DNA of 62,871 nucleotides from an uncultured Paenibacillaceae bacterium (GCA_946478845.1 CAMLDI010000017.1:1-62871), one strand, 5' to 3'. Positions 1 through 11,577 are shown, numbered from the stretch's first letter. Numbers and translations are program-made. The notes: generated from the letters alone by a model not told the origin.

Positions 1-1540
<1,540 letters not shown>

Positions 1541-1702
1541 TTAATGAACAGCTAAAGTGTAAAATAGCAACATCTACTGTTAATCCTGTAATTTCAATTT
1601 ATTCTAAACAGACTTTAAAGTGCCATTTCATTTAACTCATTTATTAGAAAAAGGCATGACCTCCTATTCACTGTATTAGGTGGTGGCTCAATTCAACTCC
1701 CC

Positions 1703-3370
1703 TTATCTCAATGAAAAAAACTCCCTTGTCTTCCAGAGGTATTCCTCTAACTGGGCTACATTTTTTTCATAACTAAAATTTTGTGCGGTTTGAATGCCAT
1801 TTTCTATTAATTTTCCCCTAAGTTCTTCATCGTGTAAAAGGCGAATGATCCCTCCAGCAAGCCCGTGAATATCTCCTGAATCAAACAGCAACGCATTGTT
1901 TCCATGTTCAGCATACATGTCTATTCCCCCACATTTTGTACTGACAACAGGGACACCTGAAGCCATCGCTTCCAATGGGGGAAGACCAAAACCCTCATAT
2001 AATGAAGTCCATAATAATAAAGAGGAATCATGAAAAATGGATGCTAATTTCTCCTGGGAAGGATTAATGGTACATTCAATAGGATAACTTTTTACAGGCA
2101 GGTTACTTCGATATGGCATTACCCACTTCACTTTAAACCTAACCCCTAAACGCCATACCCTTTCTAATGTATCAAGGGCAACGGTTGATCCCTTTAATCG
2201 CACGGAAGGATTACTAATTAATAAGATGGTAGGATCCGTTTTGTCGATGTTCTTAAGATTAAAAATAGATAAATCAATACAGCAGGGTAATACAGGGGCT
2301 TTTCGTTGGAACTTTGTGAGGACAATCTTTGACAGGAGTTGTGAGGAGGCAAGAAGGGCCACATTCCTGGAATAGTTTTGTTGCATATATTCCCGTTGAA
2401 TGGTCACGTTATATTCTCTGGGGATTTCACCAAATAAAAAAGGATAGCCTTGCTCCCAATATAACACGGGATAAGTTGTAGAAGACAATTCATTGAGTTG
2501 ATCAAAAAATCCAGCTACAACTACGTCCGATCCTTCCAAATAATTTTTATAAGGCTCAGAAGGAGGAATCACCGTTTCTTTACTAATATAAATTTTCATA
2601 TGTTCATGAAAAATAGGAAAGGAGGGGTCACTGGTGCGGAGCAGGGCATGCACATGATGGCCTTTTCTTTGCAGCCATTTCATTTGTTCTACTAACATCT
2701 TCAAACCGCCGGTCATGGACTTATGGGGAAGGATAAATGAAATCATTAAGGGGTCTCGTTTTGTCGTAGCCTGGAGAGGTTGAGATAAATATTCATCAAT
2801 GGGATAGACATTCTTCTGTTGTTTCGGGGGATAAATCTTAATAATTTGAGCTCCGTTGTCTGCAATTTTAACTTCCTCATAATGAAAATCAAAGTCTGTA
2901 AAATCAATTTGGGACCAACGTCTTACATGTTTTTCATGGGGATTATCTAAGTAATACGTCTGGGAATGGGGATAGAGAGGTGTGGTAATAAGTAATGTTT
3001 TATTTGTTTTTAATAACAATTGCTCAATTAATTCTTTTCCTTCCTCTTTCGTAAAGTTTTGAATGAGATCGATTAATAAAATCACATCATACTTCTCTAG
3101 AACAGGCAGCATATCTTGTATATTGCCGTAAAACAAATTTTGATAAATATACTCATAAATAGGGTTTTTGTAACCCTCATGAATTTCAATCCCATCGATT
3201 CGGACAAGCCAATCCTTTTGTTCATACCGTTCATAAGGAAGATCGAGGACTTCTCTGACCAATACACCATATTTGCCAAACCCAATCCCAACATCTAAAA
3301 CAGATACCGGATGCTCAGCCAATACATGATCTAATATAATAGGGGCAATTTGATAATAAGAGACTGGCAT
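1703..3370 (-). CDS. Methyltransferase-glycosyltransferase fusion protein
   Basis: A 555-residue two-domain protein. Residues about 1-180 form a class I SAM-dependent methyltransferase with glycine-rich motif I (VLDVGIGFGKYG) and an acidic IDLIQNF strand. Residues about 205-550 form a GT-B fold, GT4-type glycosyltransferase with the EGFGLPPLEAMASG motif that binds the sugar nucleotide. The start has a strong GGAGGAGGG ribosome site. It probably builds and methylates a glycan, plausibly on the collagen-like protein encoded just downstream, as rhamnose/O-methyl-sugar chains decorate BclA in Bacillus; this link is inferred from position only. In the methyltransferase half, motif LIDLIQNF replaces the LIDVLEHF seen in its neighbour, so that half may have altered activity. 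Confidence 0.85.
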   Translation of the reverse strand: MPVSYYQIAPIILDHVLAEHPVSVLDVGIGFGKYGVLVREVLDLPYERYEQKDWLVRIDGIEIHEGYKNPIYEYIYQNLFYGNIQDMLPVLEKYDVILLIDLIQNFTKEEGKELIEQLLLKTNKTLLITTPLYPHSQTYYLDNPHEKHVRRWSQIDFTDFDFHYEEVKIADNGAQIIKIYPPKQQKNVYPIDEYLSQPLQATTKRDPLMISFILPHKSMTGGLKMLVEQMKWLQRKGHHVHALLRTSDPSFPIFHEHMKIYISKETVIPPSEPYKNYLEGSDVVVAGFFDQLNELSSTTYPVLYWEQGYPFLFGEIPREYNVTIQREYMQQNYSRNVALLASSQLLSKIVLTKFQRKAPVLPCCIDLSIFNLKNIDKTDPTILLISNPSVRLKGSTVALDTLERVWRLGVRFKVKWVMPYRSNLPVKSYPIECTINPSQEKLASIFHDSSLLLWTSLYEGFGLPPLEAMASGVPVVSTKCGGIDMYAEHGNNALLFDSGDIHGLAGGIIRLLHDEELRGKLIENGIQTAQNFSYEKNVAQLEEYLWKTREFFSLR

Positions 3371-3394
3371 GATGAACCCTCCTCCCAGTTCATT

Positions 3395-3943
3395 TTATTT
3401 CGGATACAATTTTATAAATTGAGCCCCATTATCTAAAATGTGTTGGATCCAATAATCGCATTTATACATATTAAAATCTGCTTTTTCCCAACAGCTTTTA
3501 TGTTCTTCAAATGTATTGCCCAGGTATTCCCTTTGATGGGCGGGATATAAGGGAGTAGAAACTAAAAGGACTTTATTCGTATGCTCTAATAGTACCTCTA
3601 ATACCTGATGGCCTTCTTCTTTCGTAAAATGCTCCAATACATCAATCAGGAGAACACAGTCATATTTATTTAATTGAGAATGTACATTGAAAATATCCCC
3701 GTAATAAACCCGATTATAAGCATAATCATGGATTGGATTTCTGTATTGTTCATAAGCTTCAACCCCGTCAAGGCGCACTACCCACTGCTCTTTATAATAC
3801 CTTTCATAAGGAACTTCCAAGTTTTCCCGAATTAATACTCCATATTTTCCAAAACCTACTCCTACATCCAAAACACTAGATGGATTCACCAACAAAATTT
3901 GGTGAACAACGGTAGGTATCGCCTGATAAAAGGAAACAGGCAT
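3395..3943 (-). CDS. Class I SAM-dependent methyltransferase, paralogue of the fusion's N-terminal domain
   Basis: A 182-residue single-domain methyltransferase with motif I VLDVGVGFGKYG, a motif near LIDVLEHFTKEEGH and a C-terminal LDNGAQFIKLYPK. It aligns over its whole length with the first domain of the fusion protein 24 bases downstream (both begin MPVS-YQ, share KYGVL-RE, PYERY, TPLYP, DNGAQ-IK-YP), so the pair arose by tandem duplication with later fusion to a glycosyltransferase. Ribosome site AAAGGGGG, 6 bases before ATG. The two are likely co-transcribed. Substrate unknown; a sugar or glycan is the best guess from context. Confidence 0.8.
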   Translation of the reverse strand: MPVSFYQAIPTVVHQILLVNPSSVLDVGVGFGKYGVLIRENLEVPYERYYKEQWVVRLDGVEAYEQYRNPIHDYAYNRVYYGDIFNVHSQLNKYDCVLLIDVLEHFTKEEGHQVLEVLLEHTNKVLLVSTPLYPAHQREYLGNTFEEHKSCWEKADFNMYKCDYWIQHILDNGAQFIKLYPK

Positions 3944-4024
3944 AACGAACCCCCTTTACATAAATATCGTTTTTTCCCTTTACTCGGTATATGTAATTCA
4001 TTTCAAAAACATACATTTGGACAA

Positions 4025-4061
4025 TAAAAAGGCGCTTTTTGCATATCAACAAAAAACGCCT
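4025..4061 (-). terminator. Terminator after the DEAD-box helicase gene
   Basis: Stem AGGCGTTTTTTG pairs with CAAAAAGCGCCT on the minus strand (one wobble pair), followed by TTTTTA. It lies 15 bases past the helicase stop. Confidence 0.85.
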
Positions 4062-4075
4062 CATTTGTAGCTTAT

Positions 4076-5470
4076 TTAGTTTTTAACTTTTACCCGTCTT
4101 CTGCGTTCTCGATGGTTCTTTTCCCCTTTATGCTGCTTTTTCACTCGTAAAGGAGCTTCATCGGTCAATTTAACTTGAACCTGACCTTCATTAGGTTCTT
4201 TGGTTAGTATTTTTAATGCTGCAGATACAAGAGCTACTGGGTCTTCTTCTTGCAAGAGATGACTAGCAATTCCATGGTAAGGATAAAGGTTGGCTTTCCC
4301 GGCAATTTCCAATAATAAATCAGCGGCTTTCCGCTGTTGATTTTCCATCGCCTCTTCTTTCGTAGGCACTGAAACCCATTCCATTTTTCGTTTTGTTACT
4401 TTTTCAATGGTTTTAATATGATCGATTTCTGAAGGGGTAACAAAAGTCAATGCCATGCCTGTTTTCCCGGCACGCCCTGTACGGCCGATCCGATGGACAT
4501 AACTTTCCGGGTCCTGGGGAAGATCGAAATTATATACATGGCTTACGCCACTGATATCCAGGCCACGAGCTGCCACATCTGTAGCAACTAATAAATTGAT
4601 TCTGCCTTCTTTAAACCGTCTCATAATGGAACTGCGTTTATCCTGGCTAATATCTCCATGAATGCCTTCTGCCTTATACCCAAATTTATTTAAAGCCTCA
4701 GATAATTCATCAACCCTCCGTTTTGTCCGGCCAAAAACGATAGCCAATTCAGGATTATTCACATCGAGAAGACGGCATAGGGTTGGGAATTTTTCCTTTT
4801 CCTTCACTTTATAACAAAGCTGAGATATATTTTTAACGGTAACTTCCTTTGCTTTAATCGCAACAGTTTCCGGGTCCTTCATATAGGTTTTGGCAATTTG
4901 CAATACCGCTTTTGACATCGTTGCTGAGAAAAGCAGTGTTTGTTTCTCTTCAGGCATCTCACTCAAAATCATGGTAATATCCTCAATGAAACCCATATTC
5001 AACATTTCATCTGCTTCATCTAAAACAACCATTTCTATCGTTTTTAAACGAATGGTTTTCCTGCGCATATGGTCCATTAAACGGCCGGGAGTAGCCACAA
5101 TAATCTGCGGTTTTTTCTTTAATGCCTTAATTTGCCGATTCATTTCCTGTCCGCCATAGATCGCCAGGGCATGGACATTTTTAAAACGACCAATTTTATT
5201 TATTTCTTCTGCCACCTGAATCACTAATTCCCTGGTGGGAGCGATGACAATTCCCTGAATTTTTTCAACTTCTGTGTCTACCATATTTACAAGGGGCACA
5301 CCAAAGGCGACTGTTTTCCCAGTTCCCGTTTGGGCCTGTCCAATGATATCTCTTCCCGTTAAAGCAATGGGGATGGTTTGTTCCTGAATCGGGGTAGCTT
5401 CTTCAAATCCCATATGGTTAAGGGCACGATGGATTGTGTAGTTTATTTCAAATTCATAAAAAGTAGTCAA
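4076..5470 (-). CDS. cshA: DEAD-box ATP-dependent RNA helicase, CshA type
   Basis: 464 residues with every core motif in order: Q motif (GFEEATPIQ), motif I AQTGTGKT, Ia PTRELV, Ib [50 protein letters not shown] basic C-terminal tail ([17 protein letters not shown]) probably binds RNA. In Bacillus such enzymes act in ribosome assembly, cold adaptation and the RNA degradosome. The start is a TTG 9 bases after AAAGGAG. A cold-shock protein gene lies just upstream on the same strand, which fits a cold-response role. It could be another paralogue of the family (CshB, YfmL), but length and tail favour CshA. Confidence 0.85.
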   Translation of the reverse strand: MTTFYEFEINYTIHRALNHMGFEEATPIQEQTIPIALTGRDIIGQAQTGTGKTVAFGVPLVNMVDTEVEKIQGIVIAPTRELVIQVAEEINKIGRFKNVHALAIYGGQEMNRQIKALKKKPQIIVATPGRLMDHMRRKTIRLKTIEMVVLDEADEMLNMGFIEDITMILSEMPEEKQTLLFSATMSKAVLQIAKTYMKDPETVAIKAKEVTVKNISQLCYKVKEKEKFPTLCRLLDVNNPELAIVFGRTKRRVDELSEALNKFGYKAEGIHGDISQDKRSSIMRRFKEGRINLLVATDVAARGLDISGVSHVYNFDLPQDPESYVHRIGRTGRAGKTGMALTFVTPSEIDHIKTIEKVTKRKMEWVSVPTKEEAMENQQRKAADLLLEIAGKANLYPYHGIASHLLQEEDPVALVSAALKILTKEPNEGQVQVKLTDEAPLRVKKQHKGEKNHRERRRRVKVKN

Positions 5471-5539
5471 AAAATTAATCTCCTTTAATCCTTCACTTTA
5501 AACAACTTTTCTTTATTATTCCCAAAATTCTTCAACCAT

Positions 5540-5571
5540 AAAAAAGGGCAATTCCTCTCTTGGAATTGCCC
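5540..5571 (-). terminator. Terminator after the cold-shock gene
   Basis: GGGCAATTCC at 5546 pairs with GGAATTGCCC ending 5571. On the minus strand it is followed by six T residues. It isolates csp from the helicase gene. Confidence 0.9.
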
Positions 5572-5599
5572 CATTATTTTTAAGTTGCAATGTTCAAAA

Positions 5600-5797
5600 T
5601 TAGAGTTTTACAACGTTAGCTGCTTGAGGTCCACGGTTGCCTTGAACGATTTCAAATTCAACTTGTTGGCCTTCTTCTAAGCTTTTGAAGCCATTTCCTT
5701 GAATAGCAGTGAAGTGTACGAATACATCGTCTCCGTTTTCACGTTCAATAAATCCATAGCCTTTTTCAGAATTAAACCATTTTACTTTTCCAACCAT
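5600..5797 (-). CDS. cspB: Cold-shock protein
   Basis: 65 residues, the exact size of the family. It folds as one OB-type cold-shock domain that binds single-stranded RNA and DNA. RNP1 (KGYGFIE) and RNP2 (DVFVHFTAI) are intact. It acts as an RNA chaperone that keeps mRNA unfolded at low temperature. Start ATG follows AAGGAGACC. The region upstream (5798 to about 5950) holds no gene and is long enough to hold the extended 5' leader usual for cold-shock mRNAs, which would control translation by folding. The exact paralogue (B, C or D) cannot be assigned. Confidence 0.95.
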   Translation of the reverse strand: MVGKVKWFNSEKGYGFIERENGDDVFVHFTAIQGNGFKSLEEGQQVEFEIVQGNRGPQAANVVKL

Positions 5798-5961
5798 GTT
5801 TTACGGTCTCCTTACATAAATAAATTGATAAAAAGCAAAAATCCAAAAAACTCATTCGTCCCAAACCAGAGACCGCTCAATGGTTCTTTGTAAATTCCTG
5901 ACTTTTTAACTTACTACCAGCTTATCATTTTCTTAGGTAAAATTCAATGAGAAAACAAGCT

Positions 5962-8259
5962 TTAATCCTTTATATATGTAGCTGGTTTAGCCTGAAGAAT
6001 GAAGGGGCTAAGCTCTCCTTTTACATATAAATTCAATTGGTGCATTGCCCTGGTACATGCCGTATAAAAGAGCTTCCGCTCACTTTCTTTACCATAGCTT
6101 TTACGGGAAGCATCATAAATAATGACTGCATCAAATTCCACCCCTTTTGCCAGATAAGATGGAATCACAAGAATCCCCCCTTCGAAAGAAATGGTTTCTT
6201 TGGAAACTAAACGCAGGGGAATAAATTGTTTTAATACTTCATAGGCTGCCTTGCTCTCCTTAGCACTTTTTCCGATCACAGCGATCGTTTTATATCCAGT
6301 TGCTTGAAGTTCCTTAATTTGATAAATGATTTTTGCAATGCGGTCTTTATCATCCTGAACCTGTGTAATAGCAGGTTTTTTTCCGTCCCGTTGAAAAGGT
6401 TCAATGTCTTCTCCTCCAGGGATAAACCCTCTGGTAAAATCCACAATTTGCCGGGTAGAACGATAACTTCGCTTAAGAACAATTACTTCTGTTTGTTCCC
6501 GGTTATGCAATACATCTTTATTGATTAACGTTTCATTCCCTGTAGAATGGGAAAAAATGGCCTGATTTACATCCCCGAGAATGGTCATTTTCCCCCGGGG
6601 AAATAATCTTCTTAAAAATTCAAATTGAAAAGGGGAATAATCCTGGGCCTCATCAATAAATACATGCTTGATAATATTATTGGTGTGAAACCCTTGGATT
6701 TTTTCTTTTAAATATAAATAGGGAGTAGCATCTTCATATGCCAGCTCTGACCGTTCTAACTTGTCTATGGTTTGTTCGCAAATTGCACTCCAATGGCGTG
6801 TCAAGTTTCGAACCTTTTCAAAAAACTGCTTGTAGATTTTCTTGGTATCTATAAAACCCATCCCTTTTACCATACGGCGTAAAGGCCTGAAGTATTTTTG
6901 CACCACAATCATGGAAAGCATTTCCTGCTCCCGTTCTGAATCATCAAAGGTATCTTCAGAATATCTCTTTTTCTTCTGTAAATTTTGATGGGCACGAATA
7001 TAAGTTTCCTCGTCCAACAATTCGATGGCTTCTTCTACCCAGGGTTCGTGACGTTCCTTGCGGGCCAATTCTTTTAAAGATTTCAAAAGCCATTCACTTA
7101 ACAATTTCATCCGATTGGGAATCGATAAATAGGAATCATAGGAATAAAATTGTTCTTTAATTTCCTGGGATGAAATAAGAATTTTACCTCTTAGTTTTAA
7201 GTTTTTAAAAATCATCCCTTCTTGTTTTAACTGCTCTGCATACTCATCTATGACATGCAAGAACTCTTTTGAAGCCTTATATTGAATCCCCTCAATTCGT
7301 TCAGCATATCCCTGCTGATTTTCTGAGGTTAAAGTGTACTCCATCTGAGTAAAGGGATCCTCAAGTTTAAAGGAGGTCCCCAGCATATGGGTTAAATACT
7401 CCTGGAAGGTAGTTTGTTGCATATTTTCTTCCCCTAATTCGGGAAGAACGGTTGAAACGTAACTATTAAACATAGGATTAGGGGAAAATAACAAGATTTG
7501 TTCTGCCTTTAATGTTTCCCGATACCGATACAATAAATAGGCAACTCGTTGCAATGCTGCTGAAGTTTTCCCGCTTCCTGCCGCCCCCTGGACAATGAGA
7601 AAAGAACTTCTTTCATTGCGGATCATCCGATTTTGTTCCCTTTGAATGGTAGCGACAATACTCTTCATTTGGGAATCTGCCTTATTTCCTAACACTTCTT
7701 GCAACAATTCATCCCCAATGGTGACTCCCGTGTCAAACATGCTAATAATTTGGCCATCCCGAATGATGAACTGCCTTTTTAATTCCATGTTCCCTGTAAT
7801 TATGCCACCTGGGGTTTTATACCGGGCAGGTCCAGGAGGGTAATCATAATAGAGACTGGAAACAGGGGCACGCCAATCATATATAAGAAAGTTCTCTCCC
7901 TCATCATCCATTAATGAGGAAATCCCTAAATAAATTTGTTCCGTATTCTTTTCGCCATCTTCTAAGAAGTCAATTCTCCCAAAATATGGGGAGCTTTTTA
8001 GTTTTTTTAATGCTTTTAATTGATTATAATCATGGCGGTGTGTGACTTCCCTTTCCGTGAGAATTTCCGCCTGTTGCCTCATGCTTGCATAGGTTTCGGC
8101 CATTTCATAAAGGTCTTCAGAGTTTACTGTTACATCATCCCAGAAATTCTGGCGAATCTCTACAATCTCAGATTTTAAATCCCCTACACGCTCTTGCAGG
8201 GTAGTGATCCGTCTTTTAATGACGTCAATGACTATATCTACTCGTGCTTGTTCCTCCAT
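5962..8259 (-). CDS. helD: HelD, RNA polymerase-recycling superfamily 1 motor
   Basis: 765 residues, close to the Bacillus HelD length (about 774). The N-terminus is a long charged coiled coil (residues 1-80), the arm that enters the polymerase channel. Walker A is QGAAGSGKTSAALQR, Walker B FIDEAQDYSPFQ, followed by UvrD-like motifs (LKRSYRSTRQIVDF, AKGVEFDAVIIYDA, YTACTRAMHQL). HelD removes RNA polymerase from stalled or post-termination complexes. The start is taken at the ATG at 8259, 11 bases after GAGG; an upstream GTG at 8268 is too near the ribosome site. Confidence 0.9.
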   Translation of the reverse strand: MEEQARVDIVIDVIKRRITTLQERVGDLKSEIVEIRQNFWDDVTVNSEDLYEMAETYASMRQQAEILTEREVTHRHDYNQLKALKKLKSSPYFGRIDFLEDGEKNTEQIYLGISSLMDDEGENFLIYDWRAPVSSLYYDYPPGPARYKTPGGIITGNMELKRQFIIRDGQIISMFDTGVTIGDELLQEVLGNKADSQMKSIVATIQREQNRMIRNERSSFLIVQGAAGSGKTSAALQRVAYLLYRYRETLKAEQILLFSPNPMFNSYVSTVLPELGEENMQQTTFQEYLTHMLGTSFKLEDPFTQMEYTLTSENQQGYAERIEGIQYKASKEFLHVIDEYAEQLKQEGMIFKNLKLRGKILISSQEIKEQFYSYDSYLSIPNRMKLLSEWLLKSLKELARKERHEPWVEEAIELLDEETYIRAHQNLQKKKRYSEDTFDDSEREQEMLSMIVVQKYFRPLRRMVKGMGFIDTKKIYKQFFEKVRNLTRHWSAICEQTIDKLERSELAYEDATPYLYLKEKIQGFHTNNIIKHVFIDEAQDYSPFQFEFLRRLFPRGKMTILGDVNQAIFSHSTGNETLINKDVLHNREQTEVIVLKRSYRSTRQIVDFTRGFIPGGEDIEPFQRDGKKPAITQVQDDKDRIAKIIYQIKELQATGYKTIAVIGKSAKESKAAYEVLKQFIPLRLVSKETISFEGGILVIPSYLAKGVEFDAVIIYDASRKSYGKESERKLFYTACTRAMHQLNLYVKGELSPFILQAKPATYIKD

Positions 8260-8414
8260 CCTATTCACTTCCTCTGCTCTTTTTATTAGGACAATTTTTT
8301 AAATTTATCTTTGCAGTTAGACTGCTTTTTTTGTCGTATAATGTTTGTAGAAATTTTTCGGATAATTCTGTACTATATAATATATAATAAAACCTCTTAG
8401 GGGAGGCTTTTTTT

Positions 8415-9002
8415 ATGGGTAAATTAGAAGAAATAGTAGAATTTAACCAATCCTTTGTAGATCATAAGCGCTTTACCCCCTTTTCCGACAAGGAAAAACA
8501 AGAAAAACCAGTTTTAATTCTTTCTTGCATGGACTCTCGATTTATTGAATTAATTCCGGAAGTCATGAATTTAAATATTGAAGATGCAAAAATTATTCAA
8601 AATGATGGGGGACTAATTAGCCATCCCTTTGGCAGTGTGATGCGCAGTATTATTGTTTCCATTTATGAAGCAAATGTAAATGAAATTTTTGTAATTGGAC
8701 GAAATTACCGTACCAATAAAGGGAAGAAGAAATCATGTCTTCGAAAACTAATGGAAAATGACCACTCCCTTCATAAAATAAAAACATTGCAACATGTAGG
8801 AATTAACGTAGAAAAATGGCTGAAAGAATATGATAATCCAGTAGATGGAGTACGTCAAAGCGTACAAATGATTAAGAACCATCCTCTTCTTCCCGAACAC
8901 GTGGTTGTTCATGGGCTGATGATGGATCCAACCACAGGCAAATTAGATTTAATTGTAAACGGATACAAGGAAGAGAAAACATTAATCCCTTCCTTATCTT
9001 AA
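8415..9002 (+). CDS. Beta-carbonic-anhydrase-like protein with lost zinc-ligand motif
   Basis: 195 residues, matching beta-carbonic anhydrases of the Bacillus YtiB type along their length. The first zinc-site motif CMDSR (about residue 38) is intact, with GGLISHPFGSVMRS and the C-terminal VHGLMMDPTTGKLDLIVNGY. The second motif, normally GHxxCG, is replaced: after VIG the protein reads RNYRTNKGKKKSC. The His and properly spaced Cys ligands are absent, and no single-base frameshift restores them. It may be inactive, regulatory or bind metal differently. A monocistronic unit: a terminator follows directly. Confidence 0.75.
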   Translation: MGKLEEIVEFNQSFVDHKRFTPFSDKEKQEKPVLILSCMDSRFIELIPEVMNLNIEDAKIIQNDGGLISHPFGSVMRSIIVSIYEANVNEIFVIGRNYRTNKGKKKSCLRKLMENDHSLHKIKTLQHVGINVEKWLKEYDNPVDGVRQSVQMIKNHPLLPEHVVVHGLMMDPTTGKLDLIVNGYKEEKTLIPSLS

Positions 9003-9022
9003 AGAAGAAATTCTTTTTATTG

Positions 9023-9050
9023 AACCTACTGTCAAAATCAGTAGGTTTTT
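9023..9050 (+). terminator. Terminator after the carbonic-anhydrase-like gene
   Basis: AACCTACTG at 9023-9031 pairs with CAGTAGGTT at 9039-9047, followed by T residues. Confidence 0.85.
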
Positions 9051-9133
9051 GTTCTGATTATGGGGTGCTTTACTCCTTGATTTATCATACAATCATGCTA
9101 TGGATAATTTCTGAATGAAAGGTGAATTACTAC

Positions 9134-10690
9134 ATGAGCATTTTAACTGTGACAAATTTAAGCCATGGTTTTGGTGATCGGGCCATTTTTGATGATGTTT
9201 CCTTTCGCCTTTTAAAAGGAGAACATATTGGATTAATTGGTGCCAATGGAGAAGGAAAATCTACCTTCATGAATATGATTACGAGCAAACTAGAACCAGA
9301 CCAAGGGAAAATTGAATGGTCAAAAAACGTACGGGTCGGCTATCTTGATCAACATGCAGTTCTTGAGCGAGGAATGACCATACGAGATGTTTTACGAAGT
9401 GCATTTCAATATCTATTCGATTTAGAAGCACAAATGAATCATATTTGTGAGCAAATGGGAGACGCTTCCCCGGAAGAATTGGAAAAATTATTGGAAGATA
9501 TGGGCACAATCCAGGATTTATTAACCAATAATGATTTCTATATTATTGATGCCAAGGTTGAAGAAATTGCCAGAGGACTTGGCTTAGAAGATATTGGCCT
9601 TGAACGGGATGTACAAGATTTAAGTGGGGGACAACGGACGAAGGTTCTGCTAGCAAAACTGCTGTTGGAAAAACCAGACATCTTATTGTTAGATGAGCCC
9701 ACCAACTATCTAGATGAACAACATATTGAATGGTTAAAACGCTATCTTAATGAATATGAAAATGCCTTTATTTTAATTTCCCATGACATTCCCTTCTTAA
9801 ATAGCGTGATTAACCTAATTTATCATATGGAAAATCAACAGTTAAATCGTTATGTCGGAGACTATGACAACTTCCTGGAAATTTATGAAATGAAAAAGTC
9901 CCAGCTTGAAGCTGCCTATAAAAAACAACAACAAGAAATCTCTGAGCTGAAAGATTTTGTAGCCAGAAATAAAGCAAGGGTATCCACCAGGAATATGGCC
10001 ATGTCTCGCCAAAAGAAATTAGATAAAATGGAGATTATTGAATTAGATAAGGAAAAACCGAAACCTGAATTTAATTTCAAAGAGGCCAGAGCTTCTGGAA
10101 AATTAATCTTTGCAACAAAGGACCTGGTTATTGGCTATGATGAACCTTTATCCCGCCCTCTGAATCTTCAAATGGAAAGAGGGCAAAAAATCGCCCTGGT
10201 AGGAGCAAACGGCATTGGGAAAACTACATTGCTCAAGAGTATTTTGGGCCTCAATGCCCCGGTTTCTGGATCTGTGGAAAAAGGGGATTACTTGCATATT
10301 GGATATTTCGAACAGGAAAGCAGGGAATCTAACCAAAACACGTGCATTGAAGAAGCTTGGCAAGAGTTTCCCTCCTTTAGCCAATATGAAGTACGTGCTG
10401 CCCTCGCGAAATGCGGATTAACAACGAAACACATCGAAAGCAAAATTCAAGTATTAAGCGGTGGAGAAAAAGCGAAAGTGCGGTTATGCAAAATTATTAA
10501 TAAAGAATCCAATTTGTTGGTATTGGATGAACCCACCAACCATCTGGATGTTGAAGCAAAAGATGAATTAAAAAGGGCATTAAAAGCTTATAAAGGAAGT
10601 ATCCTTCTCATCTCCCATGAACCAGAATTTTATCAGGAAATCGTAACAGATATTTGGAACTGTGAATCCTGGACAACCAAAGTATTCTAG
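9134..10690 (+). CDS. ABC-F family ATPase (YfmM-like)
   Basis: 518 residues with two complete nucleotide-binding domains and no membrane segments. Domain 1: Walker A GANGEGKST, signature LSGGQ, Walker B LLLDEPTNYLDEQ. Linker of about residues 240-310 is charged and helical (KKQQQEISELKDFVARNKARV), the P-site tRNA interaction motif region of the family. Domain 2: GANGIGKTT, LSGGE, LVLDEPTNHLD. ABC-F proteins act on the ribosome to rescue stalls or resist antibiotics. The ATG at 9134 lies 8 bases after AGGTGA; an earlier GTG at 9122 overlaps this site. Its stop overlaps the stop of the convergent LysR gene. Confidence 0.9.
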   Translation: MSILTVTNLSHGFGDRAIFDDVSFRLLKGEHIGLIGANGEGKSTFMNMITSKLEPDQGKIEWSKNVRVGYLDQHAVLERGMTIRDVLRSAFQYLFDLEAQMNHICEQMGDASPEELEKLLEDMGTIQDLLTNNDFYIIDAKVEEIARGLGLEDIGLERDVQDLSGGQRTKVLLAKLLLEKPDILLLDEPTNYLDEQHIEWLKRYLNEYENAFILISHDIPFLNSVINLIYHMENQQLNRYVGDYDNFLEIYEMKKSQLEAAYKKQQQEISELKDFVARNKARVSTRNMAMSRQKKLDKMEIIELDKEKPKPEFNFKEARASGKLIFATKDLVIGYDEPLSRPLNLQMERGQKIALVGANGIGKTTLLKSILGLNAPVSGSVEKGDYLHIGYFEQESRESNQNTCIEEAWQEFPSFSQYEVRAALAKCGLTTKHIESKIQVLSGGEKAKVRLCKIINKESNLLVLDEPTNHLDVEAKDELKRALKAYKGSILLISHEPEFYQEIVTDIWNCESWTTKVF

Positions 10691-11577
10691 TTACTATGGT
10701 AATAAGCCTTAATAAATTGGTAAAATAACTTTTCTGTCGGTAATAAATCCCTCTCAGATGGAGTAATCACGCCCACGGTTCTCGTTACCGTGGGCTCACT
10801 TATAGGAAGCTTCACGGTTTGTCGTGGCAAGCTATCAATCAGAGTGATTTCAGGAATAAGTGTAACTCCTAACCCTGCTGCAACCAATCCTTTGATGGCA
10901 TCAATATCATCTCCCTCAAAAGAAACAATCGGTTGAAATCCAACACCTACACATGCTTTCATAACCAGGTCTCGTAAAATAAATCCTTCGGGAAATACTA
11001 CAAATGAATCATCTTTTAATTGGCTTAATTGAATAGACGGCTTGTCTGCAAGGGGATGGTCTGTAGGCAAAAGGGCAACAATATCTTCTACAAACAACAC
11101 ATGCCCTTGAATGGATTTGTCTCCTTCAGGTACAGGACCGATTAATGCTAAATCAATTTTTCCTTCTGCGACTGCATTGATGAGAAAACGATATGAACCC
11201 TGGTGCAATTCAAATTTCACATGGGGATGTATTTCACGAAAAGCGGAAATGGCTGTTGGCAACGTTGAAGCAGCCAGACTACTTGGAAAGCCAATGCGAA
11301 CGGTCCCTCTCTCAGGATCAAGGGATTCAGCAATTTCTAGCTTTGCATTTTCGATTACTTGCATGGCTTGTAGCATGTGATCTAGGAACTTTCGTCCTAT
11401 TGGAGTTAATTTTACATTTCGTCCATCTCTAACAAACAATTTAACTCCTAAATATGTTTCTAAATTAGAAATCTGGCGACTTACTGCAGATTGGGCAACA
11501 TGTAAAGCAAAAGCAGCTTCACTCACATGTTCCCGTTTCGCTACCTCAATAAAATATTGAATTTGTCTTAACTCCAT
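10687..11577 (-). CDS. LysR-family transcriptional regulator (GltC-like)
   Basis: 296 residues. N-terminal winged helix-turn-helix (MELRQIQYFIEVAKREHVSEAAFALHVAQSAVSRQI is its span, positions 1-36) and a C-terminal two-lobe effector domain (residues about 90-290). It is divergent from the glutamate dehydrogenase gene, as expected for a LysR protein that controls its neighbour and itself; this resembles GltC, which controls glutamate synthesis in Bacillus. The start is ATG 11577 after GGAGGTGA. Its stop TAG and the stop of the ABC-F gene share the palindrome CTAG. Confidence 0.88.
   Translation of the reverse strand: MELRQIQYFIEVAKREHVSEAAFALHVAQSAVSRQISNLETYLGVKLFVRDGRNVKLTPIGRKFLDHMLQAMQVIENAKLEIAESLDPERGTVRIGFPSSLAASTLPTAISAFREIHPHVKFELHQGSYRFLINAVAEGKIDLALIGPVPEGDKSIQGHVLFVEDIVALLPTDHPLADKPSIQLSQLKDDSFVVFPEGFILRDLVMKACVGVGFQPIVSFEGDDIDAIKGLVAAGLGVTLIPEITLIDSLPRQTVKLPISEPTVTRTVGVITPSERDLLPTEKLFYQFIKAYYHSN

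Noticed and set aside
6588..6610. Noc-binding site (ATTTCCCGGGAAAT) near TTTCCCCCGGGGAAA
   Set aside because: It is longer than the consensus by at least one base and lies in helD coding sequence; similar partial sites at 22550 and 47352 also mismatch.
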